Shown piece by piece: positions 13,601-26,802 of a stretch of 64,000 nucleotides of DNA. Location of the stretch: contig NC_064042.1 of the NCBI RefSeq assembly GCF_932526225.1, positions 1,657,001 to 1,721,000 on the forward strand. The letters run 5' to 3'. The stretch comes from Nematostella vectensis. Its lineage: Eukaryota; Cnidaria; Anthozoa; Actiniaria; Edwardsiidae. A program made the translations under genes and the position numbers. Position 1 is the stretch's first letter. The number at the start of each line of letters is the position of its first letter. The notes below the pieces were generated by a model. It had not been told where the DNA came from. It saw nothing but the letters and a program-made list of their open reading frames with translations, and did no database searches.

Positions 13601-16600
13601 CTTTAAGTTTTAAAATAACAGGAAAAATAGCTGCTATCAAGTATGATTTGCAATGTGAATAAACCAATGAGACAGAAACTCTATCGTGACCTGAGGGGCA
13701 GTTATTATTGTTTTGGGAATAAAACCCTTAGAATTAAAACCATAACAGTGTTCAACCTGGCAGCAGGGGGCTGCTTGCTGGGGGGCAAACATTGAAACCA
13801 GATTCCTTGATAACATATTAAGTTTGGTTTTCTGCACAAAAGGCTTCTTTCTTACACATTCAATTCCAAAAGATTGATTTATTAAATTCAAGAAGTTTTA
13901 AGTGTTGAGAATACAAAGAGAAAAAATAGGAATGCCTTGGTGGGAGGTCTCATCCCATTGTTTACTAATATTATACTGTAATAAAATTTGTTATTCCTTC
14001 TAAAGGGTGAAGTGGAGAATGAGTCTTTAAAAGATTTATTCATTAGCCTTCATTTTGACATTAAAGGAACTATGTAACTACATGCGATATTACTGCAGTA
14101 TTTAGGAGTTTTCGGCTAACGGACCCCCTCCAAGAGACCCCATGTGGCTTTGTGGTAATGGCTTTCTTTAGACCATGGATGAAGAAATCCCAAAGATGGG
14201 TCAATGACAGCTTGGATCTTACACACCCTGTAGAAAACCCTTAGGGAGATGGATTACAGGGGACTCAGCCATACTGGTGAAACCTCAACATGGCTTCTTT
14301 GGCCCAAGCGGTACTTAAAATTAAGCTTGGCTTTATAAACATACTTTACTTACACGAGGAAAGCCCTTTTTTAATAAAATAAAAATGGAATTAAGAAACA
14401 AGACTTGTAGCTAATAAAAAACCCTTCAATTATTAATTCAATGGTATTAAAAACTGAAATTTCTCTTTATAGCAAAATATACATATTTGCTTCAGTCATT
14501 TAATATGCAATCATCTGCAAGCATTTGTTTACAATTATCAATGGACTTTTTTGGCCAGTGATCCAGCACACACTGTCCAGCGGCCCGCGAGTAACAACAT
14601 ATGTACATTGATATAGCAAATTACTTGAAAGACTTTAGGACACATAGCCACTAGCAACAATATAGAGCAAACTGCTCCAAGACTGAGCTGCCTGTCTCTG
14701 AACACATACAATTTAGAGCCACACTATTTGGGATTGCTTCAATTGGGGACATTACTCATTATTATCAAACATAGAACTCATTATTATCAAACATAGGTAA
14801 CATTGATCGGTGCTGTTGTCGAAGTTTCGCTTGTCACGCCACAAGACAAAGGACATGCTGGTAGTTCCTTTGTCTTGTGGTCAGTTTAGCAAGACTCCGA
14901 CAGCAATGCTGGCAGATGTTGGAACTGTATTCCATGGGCTTTACTTACAAGTGTGGAGTTTGATAATGCTTGATGAGCGAGCGGAGCAAATGTTTGCTGC
15001 TGTAGAGCCATTTGATGTTGTTGTTGGTGTTGCATCATGCGTCCATTTGTCTCTAGCTGTGTCTTGAGGTGTTTCGGAGGGTGCAGGTATTTGCACTTTT
15101 CTCTCTGGCATCTCCCCTAAAATAATCCATGGTTTGTTAGGTCTTACAAACAGGTCCATAACGGTGGCATCTCCCCTAAAATAATCCATGGTTTGTTAGG
15201 TCTTACAAATAGGTCCATAACGGTGGCATCTCCCCTAAAATAATCCATGGTTTGTTAGGTCTTACAAACAGGTCCATGACAGTGGCATCTCCCCTAAAAT
15301 AATCCATGGTTTGTTAGGTCTTACAAACAGGTCCATAACGGACAAGAGCTGGAGTAAGTAGTGAGAGTTTTACCAATGATAAGGTAGCCTATAAAACTCT
15401 TTGAAAGGTTACAACAAATACAATTTAACCCAGTTGCTCAAAGATTATAAGGTCAAGATATTATGATATAATACTTCATTTTCTATGAATGCACCCATGT
15501 ATTAATCTTCATTAATTTACAGACAAAAATATCTTACAAAAAATTAAAGGCTATAGACTGAGGATACATGTATAATTGGATAAATATTGCTATAATTTGA
15601 TTTATATCCCTGCACATAAAAAAAACATTGGAAACTACTTAAACTATGATAATGATATGGAAAGAAATATTTTAGTCATTGTTCAAAGAAAAAATTTGGC
15701 TCTTAAAAATATCTCTGTTTAATGGTGATGAAACCATTAGTTGCAGAACAACTAGTTTTTGTTACTGGAATTGATAGAATATTACTAAACAACAATAGCA
15801 ATTAGATAAAAACAAATATCACAATATTTACGAAGTGATTTCCATGGTTGTTGGGTTATCTCAGCAACAGACTAATTACAGTGCATGTCGATATGAAAAC
15901 AATCAAGTCATTTTTTATGGCTCGTCAGTCCTTCAAAAATAACAAAATTGAGAGACTCGGGATGCAAGGATTCCTAGTAACTAGAAAGCTCCTGATGACC
16001 TTATGGGATTAACAATCGCTTGGCCAACAAAGAAACAAAATTTAGAAGGTTGCTTGTTGCCATAGCAACATTAAAACAGAAACTCGGTACTGAACTGAAT
16101 CACAAGATTGACAAAGACATAGCAGAAATGTTGAGTGAAAATGTATGTAAAATTTCGCAGAGTTCTGAAAAAGTATGTAAGGGAAGTAATTTTACATTGT
16201 TTAAAATGCAACCAGTAAATCGCTAATTAGTAACTAATTGTACCAACAACTCAACAAATTATTTACAATGCCACAAAATGTAACAGGTGTTTGACGAACA
16301 GCTTTCCAAATTACTTTACCACATTGAGGTAAAATGTGACAGTTAAAGCAACAGGTGAAAACAGTTGCAGTAAAATGAAGGCTGGTCATACCACCTTACA
16401 CTGAGAACTGGTAACAATACAATCAACACCATGCTAGCTTAAAGCTAGTCTTTTCTAGAGGGGCAAAACAAAGGGCAATAGTTAATCTTGTCAAAAGATC
16501 ACAGCTGAAGCATATTTGGTAATATTTGGCTTGCACCAGAGCAGGTACCACGCTCATTGTTCCAAGATATATCATAGAAAAAAATCGTAATCGTAAACGA

Positions 16601-18240
16601 ATAAGCTAATTATAATGAATTAGCCAGTTTACGCTTCATTACACATACGTGCAGGTTGCGTTCGCATGAATCTTTTTGTCTAAAAATCCCAGACAACTTG
16701 CTAAATTGAACCTTACTTAAAATCGCTTGAAAACATTACATTTCAATTATGTGACAAAGTAATTTGCTGGTTGAATTTTTCTGGAGAATAAAAGGACAAG
16801 CCTTTGCAATTTTGTCATGATACACTGATACGTTGATGATCAAACGCAATAACTATATACGACACTAGAGGTTGCGTGTACGAAGAAAAATGTTTAGGTA
16901 TGCGTTCTTTTGTTCGCTCATATTTTATCTCATGATTGAAACACAGCAAGGAAATCCATATCATTTAATGTTTTAAAAAACGCGAAGAAGGAGGAGATAA
17001 AATTAAGTATCTCGGCCAAGCTAGTAGCTTAGGTTAGCCATGTAACCGTAATAATTCAAGGTTAAGGGTTAGGTTATGACCATGTAACAGACATCTCGAA
17101 ATCTTACGTACCTGCTATCTGGTAGTAGATATTCAAGAGCGTATATTTATTACTTTCAAACAAGCCTGGTACTGGCAAACTAACCGTTGTCTTTCTTGAA
17201 ATGTGCCAAATTTGGAAATCACTTGGCTCGTTTAATCAAAAACCCAAAATAGAAAAACACAAATTTGTTGCGCAGTGTAAATTCGTGAGTCTGCATAAAA
17301 AATTGAAGTGAGCGATACACGCAATATGTTGGGCTCTGTTATCTAATTCCATCCGTGTCACGAAATCCCCAACTTGATTTAAAAGGCGTAATTTGCCCCT
17401 TCTATCACGAAATGCGAGAGGAAATACGCCTTTTGGCAAGAATTCTGGAAATCTAAAAAGCTTCGATGCTTATAAATGGCTAAAAATACACGAATAACAA
17501 AAAGTACGTGCGTAAACGAATTCGTGTCACAGCTTTCAATCAAGCGGGCTCGTTTACGGCGGAGGAAATGTGAATGAAAAGTGCGCGAGTCTGGGTGAAA
17601 TTTTACCTGAATTTGCTTGATATTATAAGTCCGAGACTAGTGGACATGACAGGTAAAATCAAATAAAAATCTAAGGCTTTCATTCAAAAACATTCAAAGA
17701 AGCAACAAGTTCACAAGATTGGAGGTCGCGAAACATCGCGTTCGCTTGTTCTATGTTGTGACATTAAACTCGTAAAAACGATCAAAACAAACCATATCAC
17801 TGAGTTAATAACTTTGAAGCGTACGACTCGGCAATCTGGCTTAAATGTGGAAAGCTTAAAACCGATTTAATACGACCTTTATAAAATGCAAACGTCTGCA
17901 AAAATACCCGCATTTGAAAGAATGTCAAACGACATGACTACGTGAAAAGTTCATGTCAGGTTCTCAGAACTTACACAAAAACAGCACATAATCTCCACAG
18001 TCCAATTACTCCAAATTTCAGCCATTTTACCACGATCCCAGGAACATAGTTATACCGCAATGATCTCACCTTTAGGGAGTCGAAACAGGCTGTAACTCTG
18101 CCGTTGTGAATGGCCACATGAGCCGGCGGATGGGCAAAGCGACAGTCGTCCTCTGTGCGCGAACACTTTCCTCTTTGAAACTCACGGCAAACTTCAACTT
18201 GGAGCCACCGTGGATCCTTCCCCATGACTGGCACAATCAT
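4626..18240 (-). CDS. MBNL: Muscleblind-like splicing regulator (4 CCCH zinc fingers), complete
   Basis: Minus-strand coding exons, in order: 18240-18070, 15116-14949, 12432-12304, 11385-11119, 8719-8593, 7871-7813, 4955-4626. All have GT/AG borders and compatible phases, giving 416 aa. Muscleblind proteins bind YGCY-type RNA motifs and control alternative splicing, mRNA localisation and 3'-end choice. Finger 1 is C18-C26-C33-H37 and finger 2 C52-C60-C65-H69. Finger 3 is C158-C166-C173-H177 and finger 4 C194-C202-C207-H211. These are the CX7CX6CX3H and CX7CX4CX3H spacings of the family. The linker between finger pairs (about 113-156) is shorter than in vertebrate MBNL1. Q224-Q235 is a 12-residue polyglutamine run. 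Residues 360-372 are four YEQ repeats inside a Y/Q/P-rich tail. The start is the first ATG before finger 1, at the position used by vertebrate homologues. Assignment to muscleblind is very secure. Additional alternative exons cannot be excluded. Confidence 0.93.
6205..7612. mobile_element. TIR DNA transposon (pogo/Tigger-like ends), non-autonomous, in an MBNL intron
   Basis: The left end reads CAGTGGAACCC and the right end GGGTTCCACTG, a perfect inverted pair, each flanked by TA (6203-6204 and 7613-7614), as expected for Tc1/mariner-pogo insertion. Subterminal motifs of the form 'cttaatacggacaccctg' occur near both ends. No transposase frame is present, so it is a MITE-like or deleted copy. 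It is about 0.8 kb once the nested insertion is removed. It lies in the intron between MBNL coding exons 6 and 7. The pogo/Tigger assignment rests on end sequence and TA duplication. Confidence 0.75.
6317..6912. mobile_element. Nested TIR element (hAT-like ends) inside the pogo-like element
   Basis: The left end starts CAGGGCTTCTGGAATTACGC and the right end is its near-perfect inverse (ACCAG-free part: cgtgtaattccagaag then CCCTG). The element is flanked on both sides by the 6-bp direct repeat tttata (6311-6316 and 6913-6918). Removing the element and one tttata restores the outer element's 'cagctttatacggacacc' text. The interior is built from many diverged 'aattacgcgg' motifs, and no transposase is present. 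CAGGG...CCCTG ends resemble hAT elements, but hAT usually makes 8-bp duplications, so the superfamily is uncertain. Confidence 0.7.
11617..11751. repeat. Three exact-looking 45-bp tandem repeats
   Basis: Units start at 11617, 11662 and 11707 with gtcaccaggaaagattg and are virtually identical. Because 45 is divisible by three, they keep an open frame, but the frame has no homology and lies in an MBNL intron on the opposite strand. It is most likely a recent minisatellite. Confidence 0.8.
15105..15341. repeat. Four 59-bp tandem repeats spanning the acceptor of MBNL coding exon 2
   Basis: The phrase tggcatctcccctaaaataa recurs with exact 59-bp spacing (its tctcccc at 15111, 15170, 15229 and 15288), with only one or two changes per unit. 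Read on the minus strand each unit contains the polypyrimidine-AG acceptor and the first bases of exon 2 (ttttag then GGGAGATGCC). The functional copy is the one at 15116, next to the rest of the exon; the other three lie upstream in the intron. Confidence 0.85.
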
Positions 18241-18262
18241 ACTCGTTATAGGTCGAGCCTGC

Positions 18263-21200
18263 CTGTGTTTAAAGGGGTTAGAATCCGTGTTAAAAGTAGC
18301 AGCAAACTTTTTATCTTGCTGTGTTAGTGCGCGCGGTAGTTTGTCCGTGTTGCTGCTACGGATTTTACGGATATTTCCAGAAGCGCCTCGCTTCCACGCA
18401 GATACATTTTAGCAACAAAGCCACTGCGCATGCCTGCCGCGGTATCCACTCGCGGGCTCAAATTACGTAAGTATTAGTCATCCAGTCGCAGTCTTAGGCC
18501 AGGGTCAGCTCATGCGTGATAGAGTTTTAGTCTAATGATTTTGGATCACGCAACATCTTAATAAAGCCACGATTTAAAAGTTTAATCTTTTCAGCCGCTA
18601 AGCTCACCTCATTTCGGATTCTTTTCGTGTCTCGTTCGTTTCGCTCTTGAGTGAATCGTTTTTCGTGATCACGCAATTCTGAGAACTGTACCAAATAATC
18701 ATGGACGTGCAGTGCCGTGCACGTTTACACACTGGAAGCTTACCGGTGCGCGACGTCACAGTACTGCCGACATATTTGGAGGGGGGGCCTTTGTTTCGGC
18801 TCCCGTATCATAGGAATAACTGGAATTTAGCCCGAAATACCCGCAAGCCACAAGCATCTACTAAATAAACGCTCAGCGTATATTTTATCAAAGATCAACA
18901 AAGTTTGACAAGCGCTGCAATCAAAATCAAGCAAAAACCGCGTCAACCCAGGGGAGAAAGAAATATTCAATAGAAGACCGGAAACTTTTTGAAACTTCGT
19001 TAGGCTGAGTTTTATTGTTTGAAATCTTAGTGTTGTAAGTCTAGGGCAATTTAAACACAAGTCTTTTTGACAAGTTTACAACGAAGCACGTGTCAGGAAA
19101 GAATACAAAACGCGGAACGAAATGTGCACGATTTCTTCAAGCGAATATTTCGACAAGTCTCAAAAACCTTAGTAAGTGTTTACGTAAGTGTATAAAAGCA
19201 TAGAGTCGTTTTGGAGCCAGAAACGGGGTTGCTTCCATTATCTTTATAAACGCAATATTCTCATACCGATGACGCGAACTAATCCATTTGCCAAAAAGAA
19301 CGCGACTTCATCAACAATGACAGGAGCTAATCGCATCACGTCCGTCATTTCTATACAAGCGCGCGTAGGCACCGCAAAAGGTAACAAAATTGCCTTATAT
19401 AGAGCAGAGATACGAACGAGTCGAGAACGTGTATTCGTCCGGTGCTAAAGTAAAAGGCGAACACCTCACAAGTCCGCCCCTTTGGGCATTACTCGGTGAC
19501 AGGACAAGTGTCACGTAGCAATCGTGAGCGATGATTGTTCGTTAGTAATCACTATCGGATATATTCACTTCGCTACTTTCGGATCTCTCGTTTCTCGTAT
19601 TTACATCAGTCGTAATAATTACATCAGAGGCGCCTGGTATATCAGTATCTCTCCAAACTGAATAATAATTATTCGCGGTATCTTTTGTCGAGTCCTGAGG
19701 CGGTCGTGTCTAGATCAAGACAGAGCGCGCATGGAAGAACTGTTTATTTTCTAATTACGTTTACAAATAGAAATGCGAGAAATTATAATTTTAAGAAAAA
19801 AAACATCTTCCTGATCCTCCTTAATCCCTGATTATAAAGACAAAAAATGCTAACATTTTATAAACTTTTACTTGCATGAGCAGTTCTTTTCAATGTTATC
19901 TTGACATCTAATTGGTGTCACTCTAAGCTTTACTTCTGGTAAGTTCCTCTGCAATTCTGAATAAACTGACTTGAGAGAAAGAAAAACTATACGAATGCTA
20001 TTATGGCCTTTCAGTTGCGGTCAAAACTACACAACGCGTTTAAGGGAACCGGAAGTAGAATGTCACGCTTATTGTAAGCGCCTCTATACAGAGGCCCTTT
20101 CACTGTCCGATCGCTTCCGCTTTCAAACAAAACCGTTATTTTCGGATCTTGAAATGCGGTTTTGTTTTAAGAGTGGTTAGTAGATAGCCGCGAGTCGGCT
20201 AGCGTCAAACACACACGTGCAAGTCTAATGTAAAAACTCTCGAAATTTGACAGCGAGATCATGAGTCGTCCAACCTCAAAAATGCGCCTACGCCTAAAGA
20301 TCTTTCGCAATTCCCACGTGTAGGCATCGCTCTTCAAGATAATGCATTTTATCTTGCCGAGTTCTCGCTTCTGCTAGGAAACATTAGGGTTGCGAAGAGA
20401 ATAAATTTTCTACTGGAGCGAGTTGTTGATCTAAATATGCATAAATTCTATAGAAGCGTCAACAACAATTTTAATGAAAGGTAAGCAAAGGGTTAGCCCT
20501 TCTATTTCACACATCCTAATTTTAAAAAATTAATTTGTCCAAACAACTATAACATCATGCATCATTTGTGATAAAGTGGTCATTTTTTTTCTTTTTGTCA
20601 AGACTTTCACAAGATGTCAACTCGTATATTCGGAAGATAGAACCCTCTCAAGAGAGCCAGCAGTCCGTGTTTTTGTATCGTTAGAAACGCTTTCGACAAA
20701 TTCTACGAAACTGAGATCAAATACTCAGTTATATAGAAAAAATAGTTTTCACACGGAAGATTATTGAAAGTGAATTTGTATCTCCGTTTTCTTTTTTAAT
20801 GTGACCACCGTATCTAAAACAATGCAGGGAATATTCCCAACAAAACTTGCAAGCCTGATAAAGCGAAAACACACTTTTTTAACACAGGACCACTGTAGCT
20901 TCTAAAATTAAATATAGTCTGATACGATGAGAAAATAACGGCGTGTGTTTGCTATATTTACCATACATTGAATCTGGGTTTACAACAAAAACTATTGAAA
21001 ATAATCGTTATTTTTTAATAATGTATAGACTCAATAAAAATCGCCAAGAACGAATAGGCTATAATTGGAAAAACCATGTTCTTTTTACAAGTATTAGAAA
21101 CTCTTTTCTGGAAAATAAATATTATCATTTGCCTGCGAAAAACAAATTTAAATAAAGGTTTGAGTATTATTAAGCATTCCGTGCGACTAGGGTCAGAGGT

Positions 21201-22232
21201 TTTTACCTTTATAAAAAGTTTGCTTACATTTTTAATCAGTGGGGGACAAAAATCGAGTCACGGAAGGATGTCAAAGGCTCGAGAGAAGAAAATCAAGTAA
21301 AACGATTTTGTGTCATACCTACCCCCAAAGTCTAAAATTATCTTCTTTTTGCTGCTAACAATATAGAATGCCACTCAAATTGTATGAAAAAGGGGAAGAA
21401 TAAGAATTTGTATGCAAAGTTTCAACTCGATCATTGCTTGGAGTAAAAAAAGTAAAAGTAAAAAAATGAACGCTGTGCGTAATAAAATCCAGAGACAAAC
21501 AAGAGGGGACAGAGAAGGAAAATGAATAGAAAATGCAGAATGTTCAAACATTGTTCAACGTCGTCTGTTTAGTCTCTTAGAGTCTTGAATACGAATTCTT
21601 AAGACCAAGTAGTGTGTACTACGATTGAATATTGATAACCGTACGTGATCGAACCTCTACGCTTTATACACTTTACATACAGAGGTTCTACGTTCGTCTA
21701 CTGTAGTGACTTTTACTTCAACCCTTATTTCATTAACACACTCTCTTTTCACTCTATTAACAGGTCGCTCTGTGTTCCCAAAGGAAAAGCTTAGAAAGCC
21801 CCACACCTTAACATAAAAAGGACGCTATGAAAGATTTTGTTTCTCGTGAAAGTGCGAGGACATGTCAGAATGTAGATGAGTCATCTTCTTTGCATGCTAA
21901 CACAATTCAAAAGACGGGCCCATCCTATATCCTTCGTTATTCCACAAGCCATTGTCTTCACTGAATTTAAGAACAGCTAAAATGTACCAACAAACAATCG
22001 GCATGAACGTCAATGGATCTTGTATTATCCCTCAGTTGCGATATCGTAGCAGATATTTGGTAAAATAGCATACTCGACATCGTGCGACGCTTAGCACAAC
22101 GCCATAACTACTACCGTTTCTTAACTGTGAAAGTATCGTGTTTTATCCCGTAGCGACGAGCAACAACCACAGAAGGTAACGGCAAACACAGTTTGAAACG
22201 CGTAGGCTGAACTCTAAACGATTCGCACTCAC
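18263..22232. other. Long stretch without coding sequence (putative MBNL 5' UTR intron)
   Basis: No frame here has exon borders or recognisable homology. The segment near 18300-18480 is CpG-rich and carries a GCGCATGC motif, which could be a second promoter. The rest is AT-rich. Confidence 0.4.
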
Positions 22233-22350
22233 CTATAGGGTACAACCATCGTGGCACTCATACTGCGTCTGTGAGTTTTATTCTTTCTTTCGCGCGCCGG
22301 AAGCGGAGGTTGTCACGTGCGCGCTAGTAGTCGACAGTGTTGTAAAGGAA
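22233..22350 (-). promoter_or_regulatory. Probable promoter and 5' UTR exon of the muscleblind gene
   Basis: On the minus strand a GC-rich block around 22290-22325 contains a CACGTG E-box and an ETS-type CCGGAAG core inside a CpG-rich stretch. About 60-90 bases downstream is a strong donor (CTATAG followed by gtgagt) ending an exon at 22233. A matching acceptor (cacag) lies just upstream of the MBNL start, so that exon 2 would begin at 18262. This would give a 5' UTR intron of about 4 kb. Known: ETS plus E-box sites are common in TATA-less metazoan promoters. The link to MBNL is inference from orientation and splice motifs. The alternative is a separate non-coding transcript, or a start nearer 18.43 kb, where a GCGCATGC NRF1-like motif occurs. 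Confidence 0.35.
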
Positions 22351-25300
22351 GCACTGGAACGCCGGTATTAGAAGAACGTGTTTAATAAAGCCACGCGCTT
22401 CATTCTTTTGGGAATGTGCCAAAATATATCATGATTTCGAGCACAACGCTGATAAACGAAGACTCTAATGGTTTAAGTAATGGTAGCGCTGATCACGTGA
22501 CAAACAATTGGGAAATACCTCCATTCTCTTGACGTAACAAAAAGAAGAGAACCTGCTTGATCCGAGCATATTATTCATTTTTCCAATCTTTGTGACATAA
22601 GAAATGACGATGTAGCTTTTTTTTGATTGACAAGAGTAGTGGAGCGATCCTAATCACCAAGTTCAAGGGCCTTTGTTCTCATTTTCCGGGTTATCAGCTC
22701 TACCGCTGGGCAATCGCAGCTTCATAGCAAGATTTCAACCCACAAAACTGCTAGATCAATTTTTTCACTACGGTATTCTATAACATCTGAAAAATAATAA
22801 TACTGCGACCGAGTCTTAGTACACGGTGGTGCAATTTCGTTTTTCGAGCCTTCGCATTACGGTACTCATAGCGAGACTCGGCTGTAAAATACGCTAAATT
22901 GACATCACAACAAGAAAATCGATCAAGCATTTTGTCTACTTGCCTTCTCTTGTCCATGCCTTGTCGCTTTATTCACGGGAAAAAACCGGTCTCTAACTCA
23001 CTTCGTTTTTCCTCGCTGATAAAATATCACCTAATCCAAACATGGTGGACATAGCAAATTACTTATTCATAACATGCTAAGTCAGCACATTTAAATAAGG
23101 AAAGGCCTTTCGGGGTATTCACGAAAATTGGTTGGGTAGTCGCGGGAAGCACCAGTCTGACACAGGAGACCAATTCCTTCCGAGGTGTCTTATAATTGGA
23201 CCGCATGTGATAGAAATTAATTTGTAAACAATTGCCGACAAAGAAAAAAATACCAGCTCGGGGAGGGAAATAGCTTGAGTGGGTTTTGAAATTTAGCAGT
23301 TGCACGAAACAGAACAAAGCGAAACACGCAAGAAAATTCCACGGTACGGAAAAAGGAAATTGTAATTCTAATACTGAAAACTGGTGTCCACTCATACTAT
23401 TTTGCGTGTCTTTTTTTAGTGTTTATTTACTTTTTCATATCTCAGGTGAACTTTTGTGCGTCTTTCTTTACTCGAGGACATTGGATGTCAGTCAGATAAT
23501 TGGCCGTCAATGTCGGCATTTGTCGGTTTTTGTCGGTTGGCTCCGCGACCATACGAAAACGTTAACAGTGACTTTTGAACTCAAACCACCAACCGCTCTC
23601 ACGAAACTACAACCAAGAAGTGACCTGAACTAAAAAAGAAAACGTTGACGTGGACCTGAACTAAAAAAGAAAACGTTGCAAGGTTAAGCAGGCAACGCGC
23701 GGAAAATCGGGAATCTAATTTGCACAACGAAGTTCTAACCATAAAAGAGTAATTGAATTTTGTAGAAATAAAATTAATGGAATAAAGTAAACAAAAATCA
23801 CGGAATTATAAAATTATTTGGGGTTCCAGTTACAGCAAATATCAAGGGTCACGTATGAGTACAAAACAGACAACAGCACGGAGGCTTACTTGAAGTTTCT
23901 CCCTTTTACAAAGCCGCTGACCACAAAAAAATGGGAACCCATTTAATTTCCATTTTTGGTCTTTTAAAGAGAGTGAAACTTAAAAACTTCCATTGTTCTT
24001 CGAATAAGATACCTCGCTATTTTTGTTAGGAGATGGAAGTTTTCTTCCGCTCTAAGGATATTTACTGGTGTTGTATTCAGGAGGTGAAGATTTTCACTTG
24101 ACCTTGGCCCACGTTCGAGACGTGACGTGACAAAGTGTTCTAAAATTAGTCCGTTTAGCGGCTAAATACATTGCTATCGGCAGGATGTCATGTCGCACAT
24201 GAATATCAAATCTTTTGATTACTTAAAAAAAAAACTTAACCACGGCTTTTTTGAAGGCACGGTTCACGCGTCAATCACGGTGTTTATTCTTGCCGCCTCA
24301 GTCGCAAAAAGTTCAACAACTCTTTGGCTAGGGCGCTATATCAAACAACATTATGGACGAAGACAGATAAAACACAAGTGTTTCAAAAAGAAAGTTATCT
24401 GTTGAAATCTTGGCTGTTCATCTAAAGCGGTAAATCGCGTGTACACGAGACTCAAATTGACAGAATCCGGGAGGTCTTTGGATCTGGTTAAAAAGGCGCC
24501 TAAAGCAAAATTTAATTGGTGCTGCTGGATTCGTGTTTTTTTTTTTCCCTTTTTTAAACAATCAGGCTCTGCGCTCCGCTTTCTTTAATTAAGCGCCAGG
24601 CCTTAGGACACTGTTCTTTATGGTGGGTGGGGATATGAATCTTATTCAGTTAGTGAGGGGAGGGGAGGGGTGGACACCTCACCCATCGCCTATCCTCTCC
24701 CGTGAGGGGAGGGGAGGGGAGGGGTGGACACCTCACCCATCGCCTATCCTCTCCTGTCCACGGAGATGGCCCAAGCTCCTACATTGAGCTGGAGAGCCGA
24801 GGGAAATGAACTCGAGAAACAATCAAAAGTAGTACAGATGCGTGCACAACAGATTACAAACGCTTCCTAATCGTAAAAAATGGTTGAAGCTGACTCAAAG
24901 GCATCTCGACTGTGTTATTCGCTTCTGCACTAAAAGTGCCGCACCCTTTGCGTGATAAAAACACGCACAGTTCCAGCAAATCCCATCACGGGATCTTCCC
25001 GTCGCGGATTCAAAAAATGCTAATTGGAGAAATTTTCTCGCTATTCACTTTCTGGCCCACTTACTCAGAGCAATAGTCGATAACACCCAATATCTAGAAA
25101 ATCCATTATATAAGGACCGATCTCTTTCTAAAATGTGCATGAACATTTTTATTACTCTTCGAAAGATCATCTAAGTTAATTTCAATACATTTTACTTATG
25201 ATGCTCACAGGTCGTCAGACGATTTGCGTGCGTTTGCCACGATAATGATATAGATCCCTCACAGCAGTCCCACGACAGAAACAGCCTTGTTATATATCAT

Positions 25301-25460
25301 TAATGGCGCGATGAATAAGCATATGGCAACTCACAGCAGGGAACGACGTCCGATTCACGAACATTTACGCACGTCTGTCGAATTGTAAACAAACTAAATA
25401 ATTTGACAGGAAATTCTGAATAGATTTAAATGATACTTAGCCAAGCAGGGTCCTTTTAAG
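22351..25460. other. Intergenic sequence, no gene seen
   Basis: Between the putative MBNL promoter and the minisatellite upstream of the MINDY4-like gene I see no supported gene. A duplicated G-rich 48-bp unit is listed separately. Confidence 0.4.
24653..24755. repeat. Two direct copies of a G-rich ~48-bp unit
   Basis: Each copy runs from gtgaggggaggggagggg through tggacacctcacccatcg to cctatcctctcc. The start of each is a row of GGGG tracts separated by single A, a possible G-quadruplex on the plus strand. Confidence 0.7.
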
Positions 25461-25529
25461 CTATGTTTAACAAATATTCAGTAATTACCGAGATAAACAG
25501 TACTCAGGGTCACAACCCTCACGACGCAC

Positions 25530-26350
25530 TTTTCTTCGACATTTACGCACAAGTACACTTCCCCACACTTTCCTTCAGCATTTTACGCACATACAAGTAT
25601 CCTTCCCCCCCACTTTCATTCGGCATTTACGCACATACAAGTATACTTCCCCCACTTTCATATACAAGTATTCATATACAAGTATTCACATACAAGTATA
25701 CTTTCCCCCACTTTCATTTGACATTTACGCACAAGTATACTTTCCCCTACTTTCCTTCGGCATTTATGCACATACAAGTATACTTTTCCCTACTTTCATT
25801 CGACATTTACGCACAAGTATAATTTCCCCCACTTTCCTTCGATTTACGCACATACAAGTATACTTTTCCCTACTTTCATTCGACATTTACGCACAAGTAT
25901 ACTTTCCCCCACTTTCCTTCGATTTACGCACATACAAGTATACTTTCCCCTATTGAAACTGAAACTGAAAAAACTGAAACTTTCCTTTGGCATTTACGCA
26001 CATACAAGTATACTTTCCCCCACTTTTCTTCGGCATTAGCACACAATTACACCCCCACACACACACACTTTCCATCGGTAATTTTGCGTACTATTACACT
26101 TCCTCCACTTTCCTTCGGCATTTTCGCACAATTACGCTCCCCCTCCCCCCCCCCCCCCCCCACCCCAGATTCCCTTTGGCATTTGCGCACAACATTCGGC
26201 ATTTACGTACATACAAGTATACTTGCCCCCACTTTCCATCGGCATTTTCGCACAATTACGCTCCCCCCTACCCCTCCCCCCCCAGATTCCCTTTGGCATT
26301 TGCGCACAACAATACTTTCCCCTCTTTTCTTTGCGCTTAAGTATACACTT
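25530..26350. repeat. Degenerate C-rich minisatellite
   Basis: Units of roughly 40-50 bp combine acgcacatacaagtatactt with tcccccactttccttcggca. They are degenerate, with long poly-C runs near 26140-26160 and 26270-26280. Open frames across it are repeat artefacts. It lies about 450 bp upstream of the MINDY4-like gene start. Confidence 0.8.
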
Positions 26351-26802
26351 TCCCCCACAATTCCCCAGTCACAAGCTTGTCGACTATCTCTAGAAAGGAT
26401 TATTTGGAGTCAATTGATCTTATAGGAATCTAGGATTGTAGGGGTATCTAAAAGTATAGAAAAGAAAAATTATCTTCTCTTCCGGGTACCCTGTTGATGG
26501 TTCAGTACTGGGACTAGCAACAAACCATGACTACGAAAATGGCTTCCAACACATTGTGATATTGCTTCTGATAAACACGAAGTCGCACAGTTTTGCACCT
26601 CTGATTTTCTTTATCATGTAATCCAAAAAGATCAACTTGATCTTCGTGATGTGTATAGGTGATAGAATGCACGAGGAAGAATCGATTGCTCGCCTGAACT
26701 TTGCATTTTTTTAACATCACATGGAAGCCATTGCGTTTCTTGTCGTCACAACGTTGAAAAGTATTCAAATCTTTGAGCTAGTGAAGCAGTATATGTGCAA
26801 AA

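Noticed and set aside
26514-26768. 84-aa minus-strand frame upstream of the MINDY4B-like gene
   Set aside because: It lacks an ATG at its start, has an in-frame stop just upstream and no recognised domain. Possible but unsupported.
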